Shown here: positions 25,146 through 34,010 of the stretch, piece after piece
Numbering within the stretch: position 1 is the first letter of the stretch
Layout: every line of letters starts with the position of its first letter
Program-made: the position numbers and the translations under genes
Notes under the pieces: model-generated
Database searches by the model: none
Told to the model about the DNA's origin: nothing
What the model saw: only the letters and a program-made list of their open reading frames with translations
DNA from: Elusimicrobiota bacterium
Lineage (GTDB): Bacteria; Elusimicrobiota; Elusimicrobia; Elusimicrobiales; UBA9959
Length of the DNA stretch: 64,000 nucleotides
Direction: 5' to 3'
NCBI GenBank assembly: GCA_009773155.1
Contig: WOVA01000017.1
Span: 1 to 64,000, forward strand

Positions 25146-26590
25146 TCTGCCTCTCCGCCCTGGACAACCGCCTCAGCGTGGAGAAGTCCGACCCCGGCCG
25201 CCGCGGCCTGCAGATCAAGAACCCGCTGCGGGCGAAGGCCTGCCTCAGGCCCGAGCTTCGCAGGAATGCCCGGCCGAAGTTGCCCGAGATGTCGGAGTTC
25301 GACGTGATAAGGCATTATACGCGCCTCTCGCGGCTGAACTTTTCCGTAGACACGCATTTCTACCCGCTGGGGTCGTGCACGATGAAGTACAACCCCCGCT
25401 TCAACGAGGAAGCCGCCTCGCTGGAGGGCTTCGCCGCGCTGCACCCGCTCGCGCACGACGATTGCGCGCAGGGCACGCTGGAACTGCTCCACGACCTGGG
25501 CTCGCGGCTCAACGAGCTGCTGGGCCTGGACGCGCTGACGCTGCAGCCGGCCGCCGGCGCCCACAGCGAGTTCACCGGCCTGCTGGTGGCCAAGGCGTAT
25601 TTCGAGTCCCGCGGGGAGGAGCGCGACGAGATAATCGTCCCCGACTCCGCCCACGGCACCAACCCCGCCACGGCCTCGATGATGGGCTTCAACACTGTCA
25701 ACCTGGCCTCCCGTCCCGACGGGCGGCTGGACCTGGAGACGCTGAGGAAGCACCTCGGCCCGAAGACGGCCGTCCTGATGATGACGGTCCCCAACACGCT
25801 GGGCATCTTCGAGACGCAGATTTCGGAGATCTGCAAAGCCGCGCACGAGGCGGGCGCGCTGGTCTACATGGACGGCGCCAACCTCAACGCGCTCATCGGC
25901 ATGGTAAAGCCCGGCGAGCTCGGCATCGACATGATGCACCTGAACTTCCACAAGACCTTCTCCACTCCCCACGGCGGCGGCGGCCCCGGCGCGGGCGCCA
26001 TAGTCTGCCGCAAGGCGCTGGAGCCTTTCCTCCCGGTGCCGCTGGTGAAGAAAGAGGGCGGCCGCTTCGTCTCCGACTTCGGCGACGGGAAGAGCGTGGG
26101 CAAGGTCAAGGCCTTCTTCGGCAATACCGGCGTGCTTGTCAAAGCCTACGCCTACATGCTGGCCCATTCCGTGAAGGAGTTCGGCGAGATAGCGAAGTGC
26201 TCCATCATAAACGCCAACTACGCGCGCTCGCTGCTGATGGCCCTTTACCCCTCGTACTCCAAAGAATACTGCATGCACGAATGCGTACTGACCCCGGGCC
26301 CCGACCTGACGGCCAAGGGGGTCAGGACGCTCGACGTGGCCAAAGGCCTGCTCGACCGCGGCTTCCACGCCCCGACGGTCTACTTCCCCCTCATCGTCAA
26401 CGAGGCCATCATGATAGAGCCGACCGAGACGGAGTCGAAGGAGACGCTCGACGAGTTCGTCGCCGCGATGAAGGAGATACACGCTCTGGGAGTCTCCGAC
26501 CCGCAGGCGCTCAAAGACGCCCCTAAGACGATGCCGGTCAAGCGCCTCGACGAGGTGCAGGCCGCGCGGCAGCCGAACCTAAGGTGGTGA
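25142..26590 (+). CDS. gcvPB: Glycine dehydrogenase (decarboxylating) subunit 2
   Basis: This is the PLP-binding half of split P-protein. The 482-residue product has THFYPLGSCTMKYNPRFNEE near the start, PAAGAHSEFTGLLVAKAY, the DSAHGTNPATASM segment and the PLP lysine K271 in LNFHKTFSTPHGGGGPG, followed by the glycine-rich loop. Length and motifs are normal. It overlaps gcvPA (ATGA) and ends with TGATG shared with the next gene, so all three are translationally coupled. Confidence 0.97.
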   Translation: MICLSALDNRLSVEKSDPGRRGLQIKNPLRAKACLRPELRRNARPKLPEMSEFDVIRHYTRLSRLNFSVDTHFYPLGSCTMKYNPRFNEEAASLEGFAALHPLAHDDCAQGTLELLHDLGSRLNELLGLDALTLQPAAGAHSEFTGLLVAKAYFESRGEERDEIIVPDSAHGTNPATASMMGFNTVNLASRPDGRLDLETLRKHLGPKTAVLMMTVPNTLGIFETQISEICKAAHEAGALVYMDGANLNALIGMVKPGELGIDMMHLNFHKTFSTPHGGGGPGAGAIVCRKALEPFLPVPLVKKEGGRFVSDFGDGKSVGKVKAFFGNTGVLVKAYAYMLAHSVKEFGEIAKCSIINANYARSLLMALYPSYSKEYCMHECVLTPGPDLTAKGVRTLDVAKGLLDRGFHAPTVYFPLIVNEAIMIEPTETESKETLDEFVAAMKEIHALGVSDPQALKDAPKTMPVKRLDEVQAARQPNLRW

Positions 26591-27288
26591 TGAAGGGTTT
26601 ACTGATAGACTCCCCGGCGGCGGACGTCTGCTGGCAGATGGCCATGGACGAGGCGCTCTGCGAGACCATGCCGGCGCCTTTCATCCTGCGCTTCTTCCGC
26701 TGGCAAGCGCCGGGCATCACCTTCGGCTACGCGCAGCGGGCGCGGGAAGTGGAGGCCGCGGCCGCGGCCCGCGGCCTGTCCGGCACGGAGATGACGCGCA
26801 GGCCCACCGGGGGCGGGATAGTCTATCACCTGTCGGACCTGACCTTCTCGCTGATCTTCCCTTCGGAAGGCGGCGACTTCCGGCCGATGGAAACTTACGA
26901 CCGCCTGCACAGGGCCATCAACGCGGCCTACGGCAGGCTGGGCTCCGGCTTCGAACTGTCCGACGCCCGCACGGCCGGCTACGCGGTCAGCGCGCCCGCG
27001 ATGGACTGCTTCTCCAAGCCCGTCCCGCTGGATATATTGTACAATGGCAAAAAAGTATTGGGCGGCGCTCTCAGGAAATTCGGCGGCCATATGCTCTACC
27101 AGGCCTCCTTCCAGACGGAGGACGCCAGGACCGGAGCGGCCCGGCACGAAGCGGCGATAGCCGAGGGGCTGGCCGGCGGGCTGGGAGCGGACTGGGAGAA
27201 AGCCCCGCTGGCGGAAGAGGCCAGGATCAGAGCCGAGGCGCTGGCGACGGAGAAGTACCGCTCGGCGGAATGGATAAAGAGGATATAG
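26590..27288 (+). CDS. Lipoate-protein ligase / lipoyltransferase family protein
   Basis: The 232-residue protein belongs to the BPL/LplA/LipB superfamily: MAMDEALCE, RFFRWQAPGITFGYAQRARE, the RRPTGGGIVYHLSDLTFSLI motif that binds lipoyl-AMP, and NGKKVLGGALRKFGGHMLYQ with the catalytic lysine (KKVLGGALR). It most likely attaches lipoate or octanoate to GcvH. It is shorter than E. coli LplA because the C-terminal accessory domain is missing, so it may be a LipM-type transferase. The start overlaps the gcvPB stop, placing it in the glycine cleavage operon. Confidence 0.87.
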   Translation: MKGLLIDSPAADVCWQMAMDEALCETMPAPFILRFFRWQAPGITFGYAQRAREVEAAAAARGLSGTEMTRRPTGGGIVYHLSDLTFSLIFPSEGGDFRPMETYDRLHRAINAAYGRLGSGFELSDARTAGYAVSAPAMDCFSKPVPLDILYNGKKVLGGALRKFGGHMLYQASFQTEDARTGAARHEAAIAEGLAGGLGADWEKAPLAEEARIRAEALATEKYRSAEWIKRI

Positions 27289-27298
27289 GAGAACCGAC

Positions 27299-27529
27299 AT
27301 GATAGCTTTCGTGCTCTGCAAACTCATAGCCGGCCTGGAACAGAAGGCCATAGGGCAGATAAAGAACATACGCGGCGTCAAGGACGTCTACCTGACCTTC
27401 GGCGGCTGGGACGCCATCCTGGTGGCCGAATCCGACACCGTCGACAAGCTCAGCGGCCTCATCGTGCGCGAGATACGCGGCATACACGGCGTCCAGACCA
27501 CGGAAACGCTGGTCACGACGAACCTTTGA
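27299..27529 (+). CDS. Stand-alone Lrp/AsnC effector-binding (RAM) domain protein
   Basis: The 76-residue protein matches only the C-terminal ligand-binding half of Lrp/AsnC regulators (AFVLCKLIAGLEQKAIGQIK, GVKDVYLTFGGWDAILVAES, IRGIHGVQTTETLVTTNL). No helix-turn-helix precedes it. Such RAM-only proteins form oligomers that sense amino acids. It follows the glycine cleavage operon by 10 bases with a Shine-Dalgarno (AGGAGA), so I infer that it senses glycine or a related amino acid for this pathway, directly or through a partner. Confidence 0.8.
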   Translation: MIAFVLCKLIAGLEQKAIGQIKNIRGVKDVYLTFGGWDAILVAESDTVDKLSGLIVREIRGIHGVQTTETLVTTNL

Positions 27530-27592
27530 GCGGCCGCGAAGATTTAATCATACGGGGCCGGGCGGCAAGCCTAGCCCCGCGGAGTTGAAGAA

Positions 27593-28015
27593 ATGGAAAA
27601 CCAAGTTTTCGGCAATCCAGCCGACAAGAAAGTCCTCATAGTCGACGACGACGACAGCGTCAGGGACCTGCTCGAGTTCATAGTCCGCAAGGAAGGGTTC
27701 AAGGTGGAGAAGGCGGCCGACGGCGAGGAAGCGCTCAACATGGCCCGCACGGTCTCGCCCGACCTGATACTGCTCGACCTGATGCTGCCGCGCTTCGGCG
27801 GCTTCGAGATACTGCGCGAGCTGCAGACCGACGACACCTCGGACATACCGATAGTCATCATAACGGGCCGCTACACCGACCGCTCCACCTCGGACATGAT
27901 AAAGCAGGAGCCCAACGTGAAGGACTTCATCGAGAAGCCCGTCAGGCCGCCGGTGCTCGCCGCCCTCATACACAAGATACTCAAGACGCAGCCCCCCCGC
28001 AAGCCCCAGCCCTGA
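27593..28015 (+). CDS. Single-domain response regulator (receiver only)
   Basis: The 140-residue protein is a CheY-like receiver. It has the acidic cluster VLIVDDDDS, the phospho-acceptor D62 in LILLDLMLPRFGGFEI, T/S in VIITGR and K115 in DFIEKPVRPP. No output domain follows, only a short Pro/Lys-rich tail. No kinase gene is adjacent; the nearest histidine kinase is at 34278. It may work in a phosphorelay or by protein-protein contact. Confidence 0.85.
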   Translation: MENQVFGNPADKKVLIVDDDDSVRDLLEFIVRKEGFKVEKAADGEEALNMARTVSPDLILLDLMLPRFGGFEILRELQTDDTSDIPIVIITGRYTDRSTSDMIKQEPNVKDFIEKPVRPPVLAALIHKILKTQPPRKPQP

Positions 28016-28018
28016 CCG

Positions 28019-28708
28019 ATGAAGAAGACGCTCGCGGCCCTGGCGCTGCTGCCGCTGGTCGCGGGCGCGCTGTGGGCCCTGCTGGGCCCGATCGGCGCGC
28101 TATTGCGTTCCGCCGAGACGACCTGGCCTTTCCTTATCGGCGCGGCGGCGTACCTGCCGTTCGGCCTGGCCTCTCGGGGTTCCGGGCGCGCTTACATCCT
28201 GGCGCATGAACTCTCCCACGCCGCCGCGGCCGCGCTCTGCGGCATAAAGGTGGGGAGGATATCGGTGGGCAGGAACGCGGGCCACGTTAAACTGGCCGGC
28301 AGCAACGCTTTCGTGGACCTGGCCCCCTACTTCGTGCCGCTCTACGCCGCCGCCGCCGCGCTGGCCTACGGGCTGGCCCTCTATTTCGTAGACCTGCGCC
28401 CGTACAGGGCCTGGTTCACGGCCCTCACCGGGTTCCTGCTCTCCTTCCACCTGCTCAACACGGCCGCGGTCATGGCCGGGCCCGTGCAGAGCGACTTCCG
28501 CAAGGCCGGGGGCGTCTTTTTCTCCTTCTCCATGGTCCTGCTCGCCAACGCCTTCTTCCTGGCCCTGTGCCTGAAGGCGCTCTATCCCGCGGCCTTCCCG
28601 CTGAAAGGTTATTTCGCCGACGCTCTGGGCCGCGCCGCCGCGATAGCGAACGGTCTTTGGCAACTTTTGGAGGCCGCAGTCAATACTGCTAAAATATACG
28701 CCGGATGA
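28019..28708 (+). CDS. M50-like membrane metalloprotease
   Basis: The 229-residue protein has several hydrophobic membrane segments and a zinc-protease motif HELSH at residues 63-67 (YILAHELSHAAAAALCGIKV) near a membrane helix, typical of M50 site-2-type proteases. The second metal-binding motif (an N/D-PG motif) is not obvious, so the assignment is tentative. It starts 4 bases after the receiver gene and overlaps the AsmA gene start by 4 bases. Substrate unknown. Confidence 0.6.
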   Translation: MKKTLAALALLPLVAGALWALLGPIGALLRSAETTWPFLIGAAAYLPFGLASRGSGRAYILAHELSHAAAAALCGIKVGRISVGRNAGHVKLAGSNAFVDLAPYFVPLYAAAAALAYGLALYFVDLRPYRAWFTALTGFLLSFHLLNTAAVMAGPVQSDFRKAGGVFFSFSMVLLANAFFLALCLKALYPAAFPLKGYFADALGRAAAIANGLWQLLEAAVNTAKIYAG

Positions 28709-30897
28709 TAATCAAAGGCATCAAGCTTTCCCTTAAGTTCCTGCTGCGCATGATGCTGCTGCTGGCCATAGCCGGCGTCTTCCTTTTCCTGGCCGGCACC
28801 GTCGCCGTGCGCGTACTTTTCAAGCCGGCCGACCTGAGGGCGCTGGCCCTCAACCAGCTGCAGGAAGCCTTCATCCGACCCGTCAGCATCGAGAGCGCCA
28901 GCTTCTCCTACACCGGCGATATACATATAAAGGGACTGAAAGTATTCCGCTCACCAAAGCACGGCGAGGGCATTTTCATAAAGGCGGACCACATCTACGC
29001 GTCTTACTCCCCCCAGGCCCTGCTCAGGAATACCATAGAGCTGCGGCGCCTCGTCCTCGTTTCACCGGAGATAAACGCGATGAGGCTCAAGGACGGCACC
29101 TGGAGCTTCGCCGATATCTTCTACTCCTACGCGCAAAAAGAGAAGTCCGCGCGCACGCTGGCGATAAAGGACGCCGAGATCAAGGACGGGGTACTCAAGG
29201 TCTTCGGCCCCGACGGACGCCAGACCAATTCCGCCGAAAAAGTGAACATCTCCTTCCGGGACCTGTCCTCCTCCAGGCCTTTCCCGCTCTCCCTTTCCGC
29301 GGCCTTCAGGATAGACGAGGCCGGCAAGCCCGCCGACGGCGGCTTCCACGCGGACGGCATCGTAGACCTGGCCGGCTTCGATTGGGAGAAGGCCTCTTTC
29401 AGCGATATGTCGCTCAATTTCACGCTGGGGAGTCAGGCCTTCGGCTTCGCCGGGACCGTACGGAATTTTATGGCGCCCGAGGCGGAACTGCGCGGCGACA
29501 TAGGCGGGCTGCGCTCGTCCGATTTTCCCTGGCTGGCCGTCCTGCCCAACAAGATAAATCTTCCCCCCTCCGTCTGGACGCTGAAAGGCTCGCTCGCCGG
29601 CGGCGGTTTAAAATTCGAGGCCCTGATGGAATCGCTGGGACTGCGTTTCAAAGGAGACGTCGCCTTAAGGCCCGGCGGCCCGGAATATACGGTGACGGCC
29701 TCGGCCCCGCCCATCGAGATCTCCCGCCTCCACCGTCTCATTACCGGCCTGCCATTGGGTGATTTCTACGGCAGGCTGCAGTTCACCACGGCCTTCACCA
29801 ACAAAGGCGGCCGGCACAGAATATCGCGCGCCTTCGTCTCGGCCACTAAAAGCCGGTTCTCCTACAGGGGCGTCGCTTTCTCCGGCATGGACGCCTCGCT
29901 GCTGATACGAGAAGGGTGGAACGGCAGCTACCTGAAGATAGCCTCGGGCCAGGCGAGGATGGGGCCCTACATGCTGTCCCGCATGAAATTCGACTCCCGA
30001 CTGGATTCCGGTCTTTTCACGGGCGACCTCTCGGGCAGGCTGAACGACAAGCCGCTGAACCTGAAAGCCTCGATAAGGAACCCCCTCTCCCCCTCCCGCC
30101 GGGTGGAGCTCAGCGGCTATTCCGGCGAGCTGGATTCCGCTTTCGTGGGGGCTCTCTCCGGGATCTTCGCCGACCCGGACCCGGGCAAGTCAGCGGGCAA
30201 GGCGCCCGGAGAGGAGAGCGGAGGCTGGATGAGGCACCTGCGGGCCGCGGCCCCCAGCGGCATGGGCTCGTTCTCGGCACTGTACCGCTCCGCCAGGGTC
30301 AACACTCCCTACATAGGGGCGGCCGATATGCGGCTCTCGTCGGAAATGAAGAACATAACGGGCGGCATCAGGAAGCTCAACGGCCGCATAGCCCTGCAGA
30401 CCGGGGCGGGAACCTTCTACCAGGTGCAGAAATACGCCGAAGAGGAGAAAGTCTACTACATCATCTCAATGCCGATACTGATCATCTACAAGATGAACAG
30501 GGTGGGGGCGCTGCGCTTCGGCACAAAGCTGAATAACATAAACTTCAGGAGCACCGGCGGCGAATACACCTTCGAATCCGGGAAGCTTTCCATAGAGAAC
30601 TTCTACATAGACGGGGCCGAATTCTCCGCCTACGTGGCCGGCCAGATGAACCTGGTCGATGAAACAATGGACCTGAAAGTTTATACAATATCAGATAAGT
30701 ACTATTCGATGGGCGGCATGCCCGAGACCATGACTGACGCCAGCGGCAAGCCGGCCCTGGCTTTCACCGTGACGGGGAACGCCAATGACCCGAAGATACG
30801 GGCGGTCAACCCGCGGGAGAGCGGCAGGATAATCGACGCGGCCATCAGGCGGGGCGCCGGGCTGGACCCGGAGCAATTCGGCAAGCTGAAGCCCTAG
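28705..30897 (+). CDS. AsmA family protein
   Basis: The 730-residue protein has one N-terminal membrane helix (FLLRMMLLLAIAGVFLFLAG) and an AsmA-type body: LNQLQEAFIRPVSIESASFS, GDIHIKGLKVFRSPKHGEGI, then long beta-rich repeats and a C-terminal AsmA_2-like part (LRFGTKLNNINFRSTGGEYT ... MDLKVYTISDKYYSMGG) and FTVTGNANDPKIRAVNPRES. These proteins are thought to bridge the inner and outer membranes for lipid transport. The start overlaps the preceding protease stop (ATGA). The second AsmA-like gene in the window (18738) is much shorter. Confidence 0.85.
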   Translation: MIIKGIKLSLKFLLRMMLLLAIAGVFLFLAGTVAVRVLFKPADLRALALNQLQEAFIRPVSIESASFSYTGDIHIKGLKVFRSPKHGEGIFIKADHIYASYSPQALLRNTIELRRLVLVSPEINAMRLKDGTWSFADIFYSYAQKEKSARTLAIKDAEIKDGVLKVFGPDGRQTNSAEKVNISFRDLSSSRPFPLSLSAAFRIDEAGKPADGGFHADGIVDLAGFDWEKASFSDMSLNFTLGSQAFGFAGTVRNFMAPEAELRGDIGGLRSSDFPWLAVLPNKINLPPSVWTLKGSLAGGGLKFEALMESLGLRFKGDVALRPGGPEYTVTASAPPIEISRLHRLITGLPLGDFYGRLQFTTAFTNKGGRHRISRAFVSATKSRFSYRGVAFSGMDASLLIREGWNGSYLKIASGQARMGPYMLSRMKFDSRLDSGLFTGDLSGRLNDKPLNLKASIRNPLSPSRRVELSGYSGELDSAFVGALSGIFADPDPGKSAGKAPGEESGGWMRHLRAAAPSGMGSFSALYRSARVNTPYIGAADMRLSSEMKNITGGIRKLNGRIALQTGAGTFYQVQKYAEEEKVYYIISMPILIIYKMNRVGALRFGTKLNNINFRSTGGEYTFESGKLSIENFYIDGAEFSAYVAGQMNLVDETMDLKVYTISDKYYSMGGMPETMTDASGKPALAFTVTGNANDPKIRAVNPRESGRIIDAAIRRGAGLDPEQFGKLKP

Positions 30898-30918
30898 CGG
30901 GCGGATCAGGAGAGCAAA

Positions 30919-31515
30919 ATGTCAAAACTGGGAAAACTCGACGTAGTCGGACTGCTGCAGGAGCACGGGGCCATACTCAACGGCCATTTCCAGCTCCCCT
31001 CCGGCTTCCACACGCAGACTTATATACAGCCCTCGCTGGCCCTGCAGTACCCCCATCTCGCGCAGAAGATAGCAAAAGAGATGGCCTCCAAATTCCCCCA
31101 GGAGATAAACATCGTCCTCTCCCACTCCCTCGGCTCGGTGGTCGTAGGCCAGGAAGTGGCGCGGCAGAAAAAAGCCCGCTCCATTTTCACCGAACGGGTC
31201 AACGGCGTGATGATGCTCAAGCGCGACTTCAAGATAGCCGAGGGCGAGCGCGTCCTGGTGGTGGACGACGTGCTCAACACCGGCCGGCTGACCGGCGAGG
31301 CCGTCACGCTGGCCCGGGGCTACGGGGCCAAGGTGATCGGCGTGGTCGCGATAGTGGACCGCTCCACCAGCGACCTGCCGCTCAATGTCCCCGTGCGGGC
31401 GCTGATCTCCTATCCGCTGCAGCTCTTCCCGCCGGACAACTGCCCGTTATGCAGGCAGAAGCTGCCGTTGACGGTGCCCGGTTCCACGGTGCACCACGCG
31501 CACGGCCAACAGTAA
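30919..31515 (+). CDS. pyrE: Orotate phosphoribosyltransferase
   Basis: PyrE joins orotate to PRPP to form OMP in pyrimidine synthesis. The 198-residue protein has GAILNGHFQLPSGFHTQTYI at the start, KKARSIFTERVNG in the middle and the PRPP-binding motif VLVVDDVLNTGRLTGEAV near residue 115. The C-terminal CPLCRQKLPLTVPG resembles the tail seen in a subset of PyrE proteins. A clear Shine-Dalgarno (AGGAG) precedes the ATG. No other pyrimidine genes are near. Confidence 0.92.
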   Translation: MSKLGKLDVVGLLQEHGAILNGHFQLPSGFHTQTYIQPSLALQYPHLAQKIAKEMASKFPQEINIVLSHSLGSVVVGQEVARQKKARSIFTERVNGVMMLKRDFKIAEGERVLVVDDVLNTGRLTGEAVTLARGYGAKVIGVVAIVDRSTSDLPLNVPVRALISYPLQLFPPDNCPLCRQKLPLTVPGSTVHHAHGQQ

Positions 31516-31529
31516 GGACGCGGTCCTTT

Positions 31530-31562
31530 CCCCGGCACCCCTGCGGGCGCCGGGGCGGTTTT
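31530..31562 (+). terminator. Possible terminator after pyrE
   Basis: A GC-rich hairpin with an 11-base stem (one mismatch) and 4-base loop, CCCCGGCACCC / GGGCGCCGGGG, is followed by CGGTTTT. The U-tract is short, so termination may be partial. Confidence 0.4.
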
Positions 31563-31594
31563 GCGAGACCGCGGCGGACGGCCGCCTCCCCCCG

Positions 31595-32380
31595 ATGAAG
31601 ACAAAACACATAGCCCTTATCTCCGACTTCGGCATGAACGACCCTTTCGTGGGCGCGATAAAAGGAGTCATCCTTTCGTCCGCTCCGGGGACGCAGATAA
31701 TCGATATTACGCACCAGATCCCGCCGCAGGACATACAGACCGCGTCCTTCTACCTGATGTCCTCGATGGGCTATATGCCCAAGGGCACGCTGTTCCTGAT
31801 CGTCGTGGACCCCCACGTGGGCACCGGCCGCGGCATAATCTGGGCCAGGACGGCTAATTACCAGTTCATCTGCCCCGACAACGGCATCATAAGCTGGGTT
31901 TCGGAGAAGGAGCCTATAACCGACTCCAGGTTCATAAACAACTCCGCCCTGTTCCTGCCCAAAATAAGCTCCACCTTCCACGGCCGGGACATAATGGCGC
32001 CCGTAGCCGCGGCCGTGGCCAAGGGCCTGCCCGAGAAAAAGCTTGGCCCCGTCTTCAAGGGCTACCGCCGGTTCCCCCTGCCCGCGCCCGAACGCACCGG
32101 CGCCAGGGTCAACGGCCAGGTGATAGCGGTGGACAATTTCGGCAACGCGATAACGAATATCAGGCAGCAGCAGATAAACGCCAGAGCCATCTTCACCGTG
32201 TCCGGGCGCGTACTCAAGGGCCTCAAGCTCACCTACGCCTCCGTACCGGAGGGAGAGCCCCTGGCGCTTATAGGATCTTTCGGCTACCTGGAATTCTCGG
32301 TGCGCAACGGCAGCTTCGCGCGCGCTTTTAACGTCAAGATCGGGGACAAGGTGGAGGCCATAGTATCAATCGATGAATAA
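31595..32380 (+). CDS. SAM hydroxide adenosyltransferase (DUF62 family)
   Basis: This family hydrolyses S-adenosylmethionine to adenosine and methionine and is related to fluorinase and chlorinase. The 261-residue protein has LISDFGMNDPFVGAIKGVIL at the N-terminus, IDITHQIPPQDIQTASFYL, LIVVDPHVGTGRGIIWA, CPDNGIISWV, FHGRDIMAPVAAAVAKG and the C-terminal VDNFGNAITN beta-barrel part. Housekeeping members match this pattern; nothing suggests halogenation. It overlaps the methyltransferase gene by 8 bases. Confidence 0.9.
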   Translation: MKTKHIALISDFGMNDPFVGAIKGVILSSAPGTQIIDITHQIPPQDIQTASFYLMSSMGYMPKGTLFLIVVDPHVGTGRGIIWARTANYQFICPDNGIISWVSEKEPITDSRFINNSALFLPKISSTFHGRDIMAPVAAAVAKGLPEKKLGPVFKGYRRFPLPAPERTGARVNGQVIAVDNFGNAITNIRQQQINARAIFTVSGRVLKGLKLTYASVPEGEPLALIGSFGYLEFSVRNGSFARAFNVKIGDKVEAIVSIDE

Positions 32381-33569
32381 ATCTGAACCGGACATAAGAA
32401 CGGTAAAACTCAAGAAGGGGCACGACGAACGCCTGCAGGCGGGACATCCCTGGATATTCTCCAACGAACTGGAGAGCGTGGACACGGCCGCCGAGCCCGG
32501 GTGCCTGGTGAAAGTGCTGCTGCCCGACGGCAAGACGGCCGGCACCGGCTTCTTCAACCCGAAGAGCCTCATCGCGGTGCGCATGCTCAAGACCGGGCCC
32601 GCCCCGCTGGAACCCGATTTCACGGAAAAGACCATAGAGCGCGCCCTGGAACACAGGCGCGACCTGGGGCTGACCGGAAGCTTCCGCGTTTTCTTCGGAG
32701 AATCCGACGGCATCGGCGGCCTCGTGCTGGACAAGTACGGGGATACGGTGGTGGCCGAGATAATTTCGGCCGGAGCTGAACGGCTCAAGCCGGAGATAAC
32801 AGCGGCCGTGCGGAAACTCCTCTCCCCCTCCTGCCTTTATTTCAAGAACACTCACGTGATAAGGGAACTGGAAGGCCTGCCGCGCTACGCGGAAGCCGCT
32901 TTCGGAGCGCTGCCCGACGAGATGGAGATCGAGGAGAACGGGCTTAAGTTCGTCGTCTCGCTCAAGGACGGCCAGAAGACGGGCTGGTTCTTCGACCAGC
33001 GCGAGAACAGGACCTTCCTGGCCCCCTGGTTCCAGGACCGCAAGGTACTGGACCTCTACACCTACACCGGGGCCTTCGCGCTCAACGCGGCCGCGGCCGG
33101 GGCGCGGATGGCCTGGGGAGTGGATTCCTCCCAAACGGCCATAGACACCGCCGAGAAGAACGCGGCGCTCAACGGCATGTCCGAAAAGGTCTTCTTCAGG
33201 AAGGAGAACGCCGAGCGGCTGATAGCGGCGATGGGCTCCGGCGACCTGCCCGAAAAGCCCGACTTCGTCCTGCTGGACCCGCCGAACCTGGTGCGCAACC
33301 GCAAGAACCTGCCCCAGGCCCGCAAGCTCTACGTGAAGCTCAACGCCTCGTCCATAGCCGCGCTGCCGGCGGGCGGCCTGCTGGCCACCTCTACCTGCTC
33401 GCACCACATAAACAGGGAGACCTTCGTCGGCATCCTCAAAGAAGCCTGCGGCAGGAGCCGCCGCCGCGTCGTGCTGCTGGAACTGCGGGGACAGGCCAAG
33501 GACCATCCGGTGCTGCCCGTAATGCCGGAGACCGAGTACCTGCATTTCGCCCTGCTCAAAGTCTTTTGA
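32373..33569 (+). CDS. Class I SAM-dependent rRNA cytosine methyltransferase, RlmI-like
   Basis: The 398-residue protein has an N-terminal PUA-like domain (VKLKKGHDERLQAGHPWIFS, LPDGKTAGTGFFNPKSLIAV), a middle domain with GWFFDQRENRTFL and a Rossmann methyltransferase with VLDLYTYTGAFALNAAAAGA, DSSQTAIDTAEKNAALNG, the LLDPPNLVRNRKN motif IV and the STCSHHINRETF cysteine motif of m5C enzymes. This is the layout of RlmI, which makes m5C1962 in 23S rRNA. The last gene before the two-way terminator at 33586. Confidence 0.9.
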   Translation: MNKSEPDIRTVKLKKGHDERLQAGHPWIFSNELESVDTAAEPGCLVKVLLPDGKTAGTGFFNPKSLIAVRMLKTGPAPLEPDFTEKTIERALEHRRDLGLTGSFRVFFGESDGIGGLVLDKYGDTVVAEIISAGAERLKPEITAAVRKLLSPSCLYFKNTHVIRELEGLPRYAEAAFGALPDEMEIEENGLKFVVSLKDGQKTGWFFDQRENRTFLAPWFQDRKVLDLYTYTGAFALNAAAAGARMAWGVDSSQTAIDTAEKNAALNGMSEKVFFRKENAERLIAAMGSGDLPEKPDFVLLDPPNLVRNRKNLPQARKLYVKLNASSIAALPAGGLLATSTCSHHINRETFVGILKEACGRSRRRVVLLELRGQAKDHPVLPVMPETEYLHFALLKVF

Positions 33570-33585
33570 ACCGGGACGGACGCAA

Positions 33586-33627
33586 AAAAAGAAGAGGCCG
33601 CGGGAACGCCCGCGGCCTCTTCTTTTT
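33586..33627. terminator. Strong bidirectional terminator
   Basis: A perfect 19-base stem (33586-33604 with 33609-33627) and 4-base loop AACG, with an A-run on the left and a T-run on the right, lies between two convergent genes. It would stop transcription of the methyltransferase gene on the plus strand and of the receiver gene on the minus strand. Confidence 0.93.
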
Positions 33628-33639
33628 GACGCCGGAAAA

Positions 33640-34002
33640 CTAGATGACGCTCCTGACGACGTTAAGTATCTCTTCCCGGCTGGAAGGTTTGGTTATATAG
33701 GTCTTGGCGCCGTAATCGATGGCCTGCTGTATCTCGCGCACGCTGCCCTCTACGGTGAGCATCACCACCGGGATGGATTTTATCACCTTGTCCGTCTTTA
33801 TCGCGTGGCAGGCGGTAAGCCCGTCCATCCGCGGCATGTGGATATCCAGCATTATAAGGGACGGGAGCTCTTTTTTCGCCAGCTCCACGGCCTCTTCGCC
33901 GTTGGAGGCCTTTATGACCTTATAGCCTTCCGCCTCCAGCAGCGCGGCCAGGCTATCCTGCATCTCCGTATCGTCGTCGGCCAGCAATATTTTCTTAATC
34001 AT
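33640..34002 (-). CDS. Single-domain response regulator (receiver only)
   Basis: This 120-residue CheY-like protein has ILLADDDTEM, the phospho-acceptor D53 in LIMLDIHMPRMDG, VVMLTVEGS and the lysine in TYITKPSSREE. It is a bare receiver. The histidine kinase at 34278 lies on the other side of the tRNA, on the opposite strand, and is a possible partner. A family B hairpin (34011-34097) ends only 8 bases from the start codon, leaving no room for a normal Shine-Dalgarno and promoter between them, so expression may have been altered by that insertion. Confidence 0.87.
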   Translation of the reverse strand: MIKKILLADDDTEMQDSLAALLEAEGYKVIKASNGEEAVELAKKELPSLIMLDIHMPRMDGLTACHAIKTDKVIKSIPVVMLTVEGSVREIQQAIDYGAKTYITKPSSREEILNVVRSVI

Positions 34003-34010
34003 ATGTGAAG

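Noticed and set aside
31595-32380. Fluorinase or chlorinase
   Set aside because: The sequence follows the common SAM-hydrolase (DUF62) pattern, and no halogen-metabolism genes are near.
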